Below are positions 1 to 5,226 of a stretch of 5,226 nt of DNA, piece by piece (position 1 is the stretch's first letter; each line of letters starts with the position of its first letter). This DNA comes from Pseudomonadota bacterium (lineage in GTDB: Bacteria; Pseudomonadota; Alphaproteobacteria; Rhodospirillales; Magnetospirillaceae), in contig JAEZFE010000350.1 in NCBI GenBank assembly GCA_023437865.1, forward strand, positions 1 to 5,226, in the 5' to 3' direction. The position numbers and the translations under genes are program-made. A model generated the notes under the pieces. That model did not search any database. It was given only the letters and a program-made list of their open reading frames with translations, and was not told where the DNA came from.

Positions 1-541
1 CCCACTGGCTGCTGAAAAAGTTGAAGCCGTAAAGGTCCTGCTCGAACAGATAGCGCGGGCGGTAGCGGCCTAGGCTGAACTTGATGGCGTTGCTGATCAG
101 ACCCGAGAGGGCGATGGACAGGAACAGGAAGGCCGGCGCCACCGCCATGCGGCGAATGCGCTCGCGGGCGCTCATGGTGATAGCCCGCAGGGAGGCGATC
201 CACAGGCCGGCCACCGCCAGACCCGCCGGCACCATGTACACCTGCGCCTCGCCCAGGCGGGTGACGATCTTGAAAAAGCCCTCGATGTCGCCGGACACGT
301 GGGCCTTGAGGAAGTGCGCAACCGGGCGGTCGATGAACAGCATCGACAGCACGCAGAACAGCGCGACATAGATGAAGGACCAGATCATCGGCCGGTCGCA
401 GCTGCGCGCCCATTGGCGGGCGCAGGCGGCCTTCAGCGGCGCGGAACGGCGGTTGGCGTCGGACAGCGCCAGGCTCACGCCCTCCCAGGCCAGGGCCAGG
501 CGCTCGATGAACGAGAGGACTCCACGGCGAAGGTTTTTCAC
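1..541 (-). CDS. PAP2-family membrane phosphatase, N-terminal part (3' end outside window)
   Basis: The reading frame starts at a GTG (541-539) and stays open for 180 codons to the window edge, so the C-terminus is missing. The key signal is KFSLGRYRP at residues 154-162, which fits the first PAP2 phosphatase motif K-x6-RP (K154, R161, P162). Hydrophobic segments lie at about 52-70, 101-118 and 133-151, with a basic cytoplasmic-looking N-terminus; this matches a multi-pass inner-membrane PAP2 enzyme with its active site near the membrane face. Motifs 2 (PSGH) and 3 (SRxxxxxHxxxD) would lie past the edge and cannot be checked. Known family members dephosphorylate undecaprenyl pyrophosphate, phosphatidylglycerol phosphate, phosphatidic acid or lipid A. 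The neighbouring ArnT-like transferase favours a lipid-carrier or lipid A substrate by inference only. The start overlaps the stop of the upstream gene by four bases (GTGA), with a GGGGG stretch (556-552) ten bases before it. Family assignment is firm; substrate is unknown. Confidence 0.85.
   Translation of the reverse strand, partial: MKNLRRGVLSFIERLALAWEGVSLALSDANRRSAPLKAACARQWARSCDRPMIWSFIYVALFCVLSMLFIDRPVAHFLKAHVSGDIEGFFKIVTRLGEAQVYMVPAGLAVAGLWIASLRAITMSARERIRRMAVAPAFLFLSIALSGLISNAIKFSLGRYRPRYLFEQDLYGFNFFSSQW
538..541 (-). other. GTGA stop/start overlap coupling two membrane genes
   Basis: The glycosyltransferase ends in TGA at 540-538, and the phosphatase begins with GTG at 541-539. A four-base overlap of this type is known to favour translational coupling and shows that both genes share one mRNA. 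The coupling itself is inferred. Confidence 0.75.
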
Positions 542-2229
542 GGGTTCTTGACCCCCAGCACCGCCAGCGAGGTTTCCTTGCCGCGCGAATAGTTAAGGCC
601 GTCCACCTGGCCGAATTGCTCGATCTGCAACCCTTGAGCGGCGGCGGCCTGCATGAAGGCCGGCAGTTCGCGGTTGCTGACCACCGCCAGCGCGCGGCGG
701 TTGGCGGCCAGATGGGCGGCGGCGCCACCGCCGTTGGCGAAGCGGGTGTTGGTGCCCAGCAGGAACACTAGGCTGGGCTCGGAATAGCCGGCGGACACCA
801 CTGGGCCGTCCGACCCAATGGTATCGACGATGCGGGCGACGCCGCGCGACAGGAACATGCGGTCGAGCGACGGCAGCACGCCCTGGAACACCACCGGATA
901 GCTGGCCGCCGCCGTCAGCGCCAGTGCCAGGCAGGCGGTGGCGGTGCGGCCCTGCCATGCCAGGGTAGCGGGCAGCAGGGTGGCCAGCACGATGCCGATG
1001 GCCGCCGGCACCATGGCGGCGTCGAAACCGTTGCCCAGCTTGACCGGCAGCACCAACACGGCGGCGGCGATGGTCAGGCCCACCAGCGTCCACACCGCGT
1101 ACCACGCCTTGGCGGCCTTATGGCGGAACGCCTCGATGCCCTCGTTGGCCAAGGCGGCGATCATCAGGGCCAAAGCGGGGAAGGCCGGCAACACGTAATG
1201 GGGCAGCTTGGTGGGGATCAGTTCGAACATGATCCAGGTGGGCAGCGCCCAGGCCAGTAGTACGCGGAAGGCCAGGCGGGACCGTTGGCTCCATAGCTTG
1301 GCGACCGCGGGCCACAACAGCAGCGATCCGGGCCACAGGGTGACCGAGGCCAGCGCCAGATACATGCCGGGGAAGCCGCCATGGCTCTCCTGGGCGCCCA
1401 GCAGCTTGGGCAGCAGGTCACCCTTGACCGCCTCGCCGACGAAGGCACCGCCGGTGGCTTGCGAGATGGCGACGAACCACGGCGCGGCGATGGCCGCCGC
1501 CACTGCAGTCCCCAGCAGCGGCTTCATGGCGTTGAACCAGCGGATATTGCGGTCGGCCACCGCCAGGCTGATCAGGGTCAGCAGGCTGATGACCGGGACG
1601 ATCGGACCCTTGACCAGGATGCCGATGCCCTGGGCCACCCAGAAAATCAGCGCCTCCAGCGTGGCGGGCGCCAGCAGGCTGGCCGGGGTGGTCGGCGAGG
1701 GAGTGCCGCAGCCGCCTCCGCCCGCCGCCTCGCGCGCCTTGCCCGCCACGTAGAAGCGGGCCAGCACGCCCTGGGCCGCCACCACGCAGGCCAGCAGGAT
1801 GGCGTCGGTCTTGGCCTGGTGCGCCTCCGAGGCCAGGATCAGGGCCGAGGCCAGCACTACGCCGGCCATCAGCGCCGGGCGCTCGCCGATCAGCGTGCGC
1901 CCGAAGGCAAAGGTCATCAGTACCGCCGCCCATGCCGCCAGGGCCGAGGGCAGGCGGTAGGGCCAGGTCTGCCGTGACGCGGGATGGCTCAGCGTATCAA
2001 CCGAGGCGGCCTGCAGCCAGTAGGCGCCCACCGGCTTCTTGGCGCGCATTTCGTCCTGGAACTGGATGCGGATGTAGTCGCCGCTCTCCAGCATCTGCCG
2101 GGTGGCCTGCATGAAACGCGATTCGTCGCGGTCCATGGGCGGAAGCGTCGCCAGGCCCGGCAGGTACAGGATCAGGCACAGCAGCGAAAGCGCAAGATAG
2201 GGGCGGATGCCGCCGGTCAGTCGGTGCAC
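538..2229 (-). CDS. ArnT-like glycosyltransferase, GT39/PMT family, integral membrane
   Basis: This 563-residue protein has about 12-13 hydrophobic segments, the first at about 10-30. It then has a first periplasmic loop carrying DRDESRF (33-39), like the acidic catalytic motif of GT-C transferases, and AKKPVGAYW (63-71), like the KPP motif of ArnT. Further family marks are KTDAIL (140-145), ESHGG (281-285) and KLPHYVLPAFP (341-351, compare the ArnT KLPxYxLP segment). From about 465 to the end there is a soluble, probably periplasmic domain containing GYSEPSLVFLLGT (481-493). The family transfers a sugar from a polyprenyl-phosphate donor to lipid A, another lipid or a protein at the periplasmic face. 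ArnT itself moves 4-amino-4-deoxy-L-arabinose, but nothing here proves that sugar and no other arn gene is visible. The start is GTG: an in-frame TAG at 2259-2257 and no other start codon between them fix it, and AGAGG sits six bases upstream. A Gly/Pro/Thr-rich stretch at 169-183 between membrane segments looks like a lineage-specific loop. It is first in a unit with the PAP2 gene. Confidence 0.9.
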   Translation of the reverse strand: MHRLTGGIRPYLALSLLCLILYLPGLATLPPMDRDESRFMQATRQMLESGDYIRIQFQDEMRAKKPVGAYWLQAASVDTLSHPASRQTWPYRLPSALAAWAAVLMTFAFGRTLIGERPALMAGVVLASALILASEAHQAKTDAILLACVVAAQGVLARFYVAGKAREAAGGGGCGTPSPTTPASLLAPATLEALIFWVAQGIGILVKGPIVPVISLLTLISLAVADRNIRWFNAMKPLLGTAVAAAIAAPWFVAISQATGGAFVGEAVKGDLLPKLLGAQESHGGFPGMYLALASVTLWPGSLLLWPAVAKLWSQRSRLAFRVLLAWALPTWIMFELIPTKLPHYVLPAFPALALMIAALANEGIEAFRHKAAKAWYAVWTLVGLTIAAAVLVLPVKLGNGFDAAMVPAAIGIVLATLLPATLAWQGRTATACLALALTAAASYPVVFQGVLPSLDRMFLSRGVARIVDTIGSDGPVVSAGYSEPSLVFLLGTNTRFANGGGAAAHLAANRRALAVVSNRELPAFMQAAAAQGLQIEQFGQVDGLNYSRGKETSLAVLGVKNP

Positions 2230-2235
2230 GGGATA

Positions 2236-2240
2236 CCTCT
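2236..2240 (-). promoter_or_regulatory. Ribosome binding site of the GT39 gene
   Basis: AGAGG reads on the minus strand six bases before the GTG at 2229. Together with the in-frame TAG at 2259-2257 it supports the GTG as the real start. Confidence 0.6.
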
Positions 2241-2255
2241 GGCAATCGGTACTCT

Positions 2256-2284
2256 TCTAGACCACAGGCGGTGCCGTGGTGCAA
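2256..2284 (-). promoter_or_regulatory. Weak candidate promoter for the GT39-PAP2 unit
   Basis: On the minus strand TTGCAC (2284-2279) is followed after 17 bases by TCTAGA (2261-2256). Each matches the sigma-70 consensus at only three of six positions, but the spacing is ideal and the -10 lies 26 bases before the start codon. An overlapping TAGAAG fits the -10 better but with a longer spacer. No convincing counterpart was found for the divergent hydrolase gene in the same 106-nt gap (2230-2335). Confidence 0.25.
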
Positions 2285-2291
2285 GGGGCAC
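2271..2291. repeat. Small nested inverted repeat in the divergent intergenic region
   Basis: GTGCC (2271-2275) pairs with GGCAC (2287-2291) across 11 bases, and within it GTGC (2279-2282) pairs with GCAC (2288-2291) across five. It overlaps the possible -35 of the minus-strand unit, so it could be an operator. The arms are short enough to arise by chance in GC-rich DNA. Confidence 0.2.
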
Positions 2292-2322
2292 GCGCGTCCC
2301 ATTTATCCCCTGTCGAGGTCCC

Positions 2323-2328
2323 GGGGAG
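2323..2328 (+). promoter_or_regulatory. Ribosome binding site that selects the hydrolase start
   Basis: GGGGAG lies seven bases before the ATG at 2336. It favours this start over the in-frame GTG at 2276, which would add 20 residues in front of the signal-like N-terminus. Confidence 0.65.
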
Positions 2329-2335
2329 AAACATC

Positions 2336-3115
2336 ATGGCCGAATTTGATCCTGTCCGCCGCGCGGTGCTGGCAGGCCTCGCCGGCATGCCGCTGGCGGC
2401 CATTCTGGCCGATCCGGTGCTGGCCCAGAAGGCAGCGGCGGGCACGCGTGACACCCTGATCAATACCGCCGGCGGGCGCGAAGTCCACGCCGCGCTGGCG
2501 CTACCCGAAAAAAGCGCCACCGGGGCCCCGGCGATCATGCTGGTCCATGAATGGTGGGGTCTGAACGACCAGCTCAAGGCGGTGGCGGTGGACCTGGCGC
2601 GCCAGGGCTATCTGGCGCTGGCGGTGGACCTTTTCCAAGGCAGGATCAGTACCACGCCCGACCAGGCCAAGGAAATCAGCGCAAAGGTCAATCCCGAGGA
2701 AGCCGCCGACACCCTGTCGTCCTGGGCCGGCTGGCTGCAGAACCATCCGGACGGCAATCATAAGATGGCGGTGATGGGCTGGTGCTTCGGCGGCGGCTGG
2801 GCGCTCCAGGCGGCGACCTTGGCGCCGTTCAGCGCCTGCGTGGTCTATTACGGCAAGGTCAACCTGCCGCCGGAGCAGCTGTCCAAGCTGAAAGGGCCGG
2901 TGCTGGGTCATTTCGCCACCCAGGATCAATTCATCACCAAGGACGTGGTGGATGGATTCGAGCGCGCGATGAAGCAGGCGCACAAGCCCTACACCGTCCA
3001 CTGGTATGACGCCGGACACGCCTTTGCCAATCCCACGGGCGACAACTTCCGCAAGGAACCGGCGCAGCTGGCGTGGAAACGCAGCTTAGAATTCTTGAAG
3101 AAGAACCTGGGCTAA
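2336..3115 (+). CDS. Dienelactone hydrolase family protein with Tat-like signal peptide
   Basis: This 259-residue alpha/beta hydrolase is of the dienelactone hydrolase type. The nucleophile motif GWCFGG (148-153) gives Cys150; Asp197 in ATQDQF and His228 in AGHAF complete the triad. Their spacings (47 and 31 residues) are close to those of Pseudomonas ClcD (Cys123, Asp171, His202), and HEWWG (71-75) supplies the conserved Glu72. The residues therefore look intact and active. Classic members hydrolyse dienelactone in chlorocatechol breakdown, but most bacterial homologues have unknown ester or lactone substrates, and no catechol pathway genes are visible here. The N-terminus has VRRAVLAG (7-14), a hydrophobic stretch to about 25 and VLA before Gln31, which resembles a twin-arginine signal with cleavage after Ala30; this suggests a periplasmic enzyme, by inference. 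The ATG at 2336 has a good ribosome site; the upstream GTG (2276) would bury the signal. The gene is divergent from the GT39 unit and converges with cheR, ending four bases from it. Confidence 0.9.
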   Translation: MAEFDPVRRAVLAGLAGMPLAAILADPVLAQKAAAGTRDTLINTAGGREVHAALALPEKSATGAPAIMLVHEWWGLNDQLKAVAVDLARQGYLALAVDLFQGRISTTPDQAKEISAKVNPEEAADTLSSWAGWLQNHPDGNHKMAVMGWCFGGGWALQAATLAPFSACVVYYGKVNLPPEQLSKLKGPVLGHFATQDQFITKDVVDGFERAMKQAHKPYTVHWYDAGHAFANPTGDNFRKEPAQLAWKRSLEFLKKNLG

Positions 3116-3119
3116 CCGA

Positions 3120-3941
3120 CTACTTCGCGACCACGCCGGTCCGCGCGTAGATACCACGCTGTTCGGGGATGGGCTTGAACTTGTCGGAAATGCCCAGCAC
3201 CGTCTCGGCGCCGCCCAGATAGAGGAAGCCGTCGTCAGGCATCACCTTGCTGACATTATCGAGCACCCGGGTCTTGGTCGGCTGGTCGAAATAAATCAGA
3301 ACGTTGCGGCAGAACACCACGTCGAACTGCCCCAGCGCCTTCAGGTCGTGGAGCAGGTTGTATTCGCGGAACTGGACCATGGCGCGGATCGAGGAGTCGA
3401 TCTGCCACATCTCGTTGTTCTTCTTGAAATACTTGACCAGATACTGGATCGGCAGGCCGCGCTGGACCTCGAACTGGGAATACAGGCCGGCCTTGGCCTT
3501 TTCCAGCATCTCGTTCGAGATGTCGGTGCCGACGATCTCCACCTTCCAGCCCGGCATCCTGGGGGCTTCTTCCTTCAGGATCATGGCCAGAGAATAGGCC
3601 TCCTGTCCCGAAGACGAGGCCGCCGACCAGATGCGGAAGCTCTTCTTGGTGGCGCGGCTGGCCAGCATGGCGGGCAGCACCACGTCCTTGAACTGGTCGA
3701 ACGGCTTGATGTCGCGGAAGAAGAAGGATTCGTTGGTGGTCATCGCCTCGGTGACCTCGCGCAGGAGGTCCTCGCCGGCGGTGCGCAACGACGCCACCAG
3801 ATCATCCAGGCCCTTCAGACCGCGCTTGCGGGCCACCGGGGTCAGGCGCGATTCCAGCAGATAGGCCTTGTCCCGGGTGATGACCAGTCCGGAACGGTCC
3901 TTGAGCAGCTTGGCGATGAAGTCGAAATCTTCGGGCCGCAT
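3120..3941 (-). CDS. cheR: Chemotaxis protein methyltransferase CheR
   Basis: CheR uses S-adenosylmethionine to methylate glutamates of chemoreceptors in the cytoplasm, opposing CheB during adaptation. The 273-residue protein has the helical N-terminal CheR domain (about 1-70), with TTNESFFFRD (68-77) at its junction to the methyltransferase domain. The SAM fold shows WSAASSSGQEAYSLAM (105-120, motif I), GTDIS (138-142) with the acidic Asp140, EYNLL (193-197) and DVVFCRNVLIYF (207-218). Length is close to the 286 residues of Salmonella CheR, and there is no TPR or other C-terminal extension. Motif I reads SSSGQEAYS where enterobacterial CheR has ASTGEEPYS; the Glu thought to contact the cofactor (Glu114) is kept. 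It begins four bases after the cheB stop, so it is co-transcribed and probably coupled. It is the last visible gene of the chemotaxis operon; its TAG stop lies four bases from the convergent hydrolase stop. Confidence 0.96.
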   Translation of the reverse strand: MRPEDFDFIAKLLKDRSGLVITRDKAYLLESRLTPVARKRGLKGLDDLVASLRTAGEDLLREVTEAMTTNESFFFRDIKPFDQFKDVVLPAMLASRATKKSFRIWSAASSSGQEAYSLAMILKEEAPRMPGWKVEIVGTDISNEMLEKAKAGLYSQFEVQRGLPIQYLVKYFKKNNEMWQIDSSIRAMVQFREYNLLHDLKALGQFDVVFCRNVLIYFDQPTKTRVLDNVSKVMPDDGFLYLGGAETVLGISDKFKPIPEQRGIYARTGVVAK

Positions 3942-3945
3942 GGTC

Positions 3946-5094
3946 TCAGCGCCTCGCCGCCAGCTTCATCATCCACGGTGCGATCTCGGGCAGCGGCATC
4001 ACCGCCGAGCAGATGCCGGCATTGGCCGCAGCCCCCGGCATGCCCCAGACGACCGAACTCGCTTCATCCTGGGCCACCACGGTGCCGCCATTCTGCACCA
4101 CTACCTGGCCGCCCTTGGCGCCGTCCGAACCCATGCCGGTCAGGATGGCGACCAGCACGCGCTTGCCGTAGGCGGCGGAAATGCTGCGCAGCATGGGATC
4201 GACCGCCGGTCGGCAGAAATTCTCGGGCGGATTCTTGTTCAAACGGATCACCTTGTCGGCGCCCTTGGGCTCGACCAGCATATGGAAGTCACCCGGCGCG
4301 ATGTAGACCCGGCCGCTCTTGATGACCTCGCCATCCACGCCTTCCTTGGCATCCCAGCCGGAGACCCGGCTGATGTGTTCGGCCAGGATGGTGGTGAAGG
4401 TGGCCGGCATGTGCTGGGTGATGAGGATGGGTTGCCTGACCGTGCCGGAACGCATGGTGCCCAGCAGGCTGAACAGCGCCTGCGGGCCGCCGGTGGAGCT
4501 GCCGATGGCGATCACGTCCGGGGGTTCCGGCGTGTGGCTGCGCAGCTGGATGGGCTGCTGCGGGCTGAGCAGGCTGGGGCGCGGCAGCGGCGTGCTGGGG
4601 CGCGGCGCGGCGGTGACGTTGGTGCGCTGCTTGCGGTTGGGATCGCGTCGCCGGGCATGGCCCAGCGCCTTAACCTTGCCCACTAGCTCGGCCTTGAAAT
4701 CCATGCCGCCGGCCAGGTCGCGGGTGGCGGTGGGCTTGGGGATATAGTCGGCGGCCCCCATCTCGAGCGCGCGCATGGAAATGTCGGCGCCTTTCAGCGT
4801 CAGCGTCGACTGCATGATGATGCGCACGCCCGGTTCGGCCTGCAACAGCTTGGGCAGGGCGGTCATCCCGTCCATCACCGGCATTTCGATATCAAGGACG
4901 ATGACGTCGATGTCCTGGCGATCCAACGCCGAGATCGCCATCTGGCCGTTGCCGACCGAGGAGACCACCGCGATGGACGGATCCTCTTCCAGGATGCGGG
5001 TCACCAGGCCGCGCACGACGGCCGAATCATCAACCAGCATCACGCGGATCTGATCGTTCGAGCCATGGGCGGGCGAGGAGGGATCAAGGGCCAT
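3946..5094 (-). CDS. cheB: Chemotaxis methylesterase/glutamine deamidase CheB
   Basis: CheB removes methyl groups from chemoreceptor glutamates and can deamidate glutamines; it is activated when the CheA kinase phosphorylates its receiver domain. The 382-residue protein has an N-terminal receiver (about 15-125) with acidic Asp22/Asp23, phosphoacceptor Asp68 in VLDIEMP, Thr97 in MQSTLT and Lys120 in PKP. A basic, proline-rich linker (about 146-192) follows, then the methylesterase domain (about 193-380). There the triad is Ser200 in GSSTGGP, His228 in TQHMP and Asp324 in TGMGSDGA. All catalytic residues are present. The start is fixed: an in-frame TAA (5112-5110) precedes the ATG by six codons with no other start codon between. 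The ribosome site AAGGA is twelve bases upstream, which is long. The gene lies 35 bases after cheY and four before cheR, in one operon. Confidence 0.97.
   Translation of the reverse strand: MALDPSSPAHGSNDQIRVMLVDDSAVVRGLVTRILEEDPSIAVVSSVGNGQMAISALDRQDIDVIVLDIEMPVMDGMTALPKLLQAEPGVRIIMQSTLTLKGADISMRALEMGAADYIPKPTATRDLAGGMDFKAELVGKVKALGHARRRDPNRKQRTNVTAAPRPSTPLPRPSLLSPQQPIQLRSHTPEPPDVIAIGSSTGGPQALFSLLGTMRSGTVRQPILITQHMPATFTTILAEHISRVSGWDAKEGVDGEVIKSGRVYIAPGDFHMLVEPKGADKVIRLNKNPPENFCRPAVDPMLRSISAAYGKRVLVAILTGMGSDGAKGGQVVVQNGGTVVAQDEASSVVWGMPGAAANAGICSAVMPLPEIAPWMMKLAARR
4573..4606. repeat. Short direct repeat in the CheB linker
   Basis: GCTGGGGCGCGGC occurs at 4573-4585 and again at 4594-4606, offset by 21 bases or seven codons. 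In CheB it encodes PRPS twice (residues 164-167 and 171-174) in the flexible linker, so its length change would be in frame. Confidence 0.6.
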
Positions 5095-5106
5095 GGAGGC
5101 AGGGCG

Positions 5107-5111
5107 TCCTT
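5107..5111 (-). promoter_or_regulatory. Ribosome binding site of cheB with long spacing
   Basis: AAGGA on the minus strand lies twelve bases before the cheB ATG, and its first two bases are shared with the TAA that closes the frame upstream. The AT-rich stretch just before it contrasts with the GC-rich surroundings and may keep the site unpaired. The long spacing may lower translation; that is inference. Confidence 0.5.
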
Positions 5112-5129
5112 AAAATAAGTGGCGAAGCG

Positions 5130-5226
5130 TCAGAGGAGCCCGACCTGCGAGAACTTGGCCTGCAGGATTTCGCTGTCGAACGGCTTCATGATGTACTCGT
5201 TCGCTCCGGCGGACAGCGCCTCCTGG
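5130..5226 (-). CDS. cheY: Response regulator CheY, C-terminal end (5' part outside window)
   Basis: Only the last 31 codons before the TGA (5132-5130) are visible. They read as the end of a receiver domain: ALSAGANEYIMKPF (3-16), with Lys14 as the invariant lysine of the KPF switch motif, followed by the final helix and the ending KFSQVGLL. No output domain follows, so it is a stand-alone receiver or the last domain of a larger protein. Its place directly before cheB and cheR, 35 bases from cheB, supports CheY, the protein that after phosphorylation by CheA binds the flagellar switch. The phosphoacceptor aspartate lies outside the window. Confidence 0.82.
   Translation of the reverse strand, partial: QEALSAGANEYIMKPFDSEILQAKFSQVGLL

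Noticed and set aside
81..371. Plus-strand open frame of 96 codons near the left edge
   Set aside because: It is antisense to the PAP2 gene, which carries the K-x6-RP motif and the GTGA junction, so the minus strand is the coding one.
1381..1977. Plus-strand open frame of 198 codons antisense to the GT39 gene
   Set aside because: Low-complexity Arg/Gln/Gly-rich translation with no motif or ribosome site; it is a shadow of the GT39 gene.
2276..2335. Longer hydrolase start at GTG 2276
   Set aside because: The 20 added residues look unlike a protein N-terminus and precede the signal-like segment; the ATG at 2336 has a much better ribosome site.
3092..3102. TTCTT-G-AAGAA palindrome near the hydrolase end
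   Set aside because: It encodes a Phe-Leu-Lys-Lys stretch, is short and AT-rich with no following T-run, so it is not a terminator and most likely chance.
3127..3144. Possible GCGACC/GGTCCGC hairpin at the cheR end
   Set aside because: The stem is imperfect, with a bulge, no T-run follows on either strand, and it is inside cheR codons.
3348..4322. Plus-strand open frame of 324 codons across cheR and cheB
   Set aside because: It lies antisense to two clearly identified genes. Its product is rich in Arg, Gly, Ala and His with no recognisable domain, as expected from the opposite strand of high-GC coding DNA.
3868..4686. Plus-strand open frame of 272 codons antisense to cheB
   Set aside because: It is wholly explained by GC-rich third positions of cheB, and its composition is not protein-like.

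Overview
The window is GC-rich and almost fully coding, with the codon bias of a high-GC alphaproteobacterium. The sequence of CheB and CheR and the cheY-cheB-cheR order suggest a Rhodospirillales/Magnetospirillum-like organism. That placement is an inference from protein style and gene order, because there is no rRNA or other marker gene.

Region 1-2229 (minus strand) holds a two-gene unit. A GT39/ArnT-like integral membrane glycosyltransferase comes first in transcription. It is followed, with a GTGA stop/start overlap, by a PAP2-family membrane phosphatase that runs off the left edge. Together they suggest an envelope module: the transferase uses a polyprenyl-phosphate-sugar (or related lipid donor) on the periplasmic side, and the PAP2 enzyme removes phosphate from a lipid phosphate or pyrophosphate. 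The true substrates cannot be read from the sequence.

Region 2230-2335 is a 106-nt divergent intergenic space with a weak promoter-like pair for the glycosyltransferase and a small inverted repeat. Region 2336-3115 (plus strand) is a dienelactone hydrolase family protein. It has a complete Cys-Asp-His triad and an N-terminus resembling a twin-arginine signal peptide, so it may be exported.

Region 3120-5226 (minus strand) is the distal part of a chemotaxis operon, transcribed in the order cheY (only the last 31 codons visible), cheB, cheR. CheR methylates and CheB demethylates or deamidates chemoreceptors, which gives sensory adaptation. CheY is the response regulator acting on the flagellar motor. 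The upstream partners (probably cheA and cheW) would lie beyond the right edge. cheR and the hydrolase converge with a 4-nt gap and no visible terminator.

No RNA genes, mobile elements, CRISPR arrays or long repeats were seen. I found no convincing undescribed system; the window reads as ordinary core genome with a few details worth checking.
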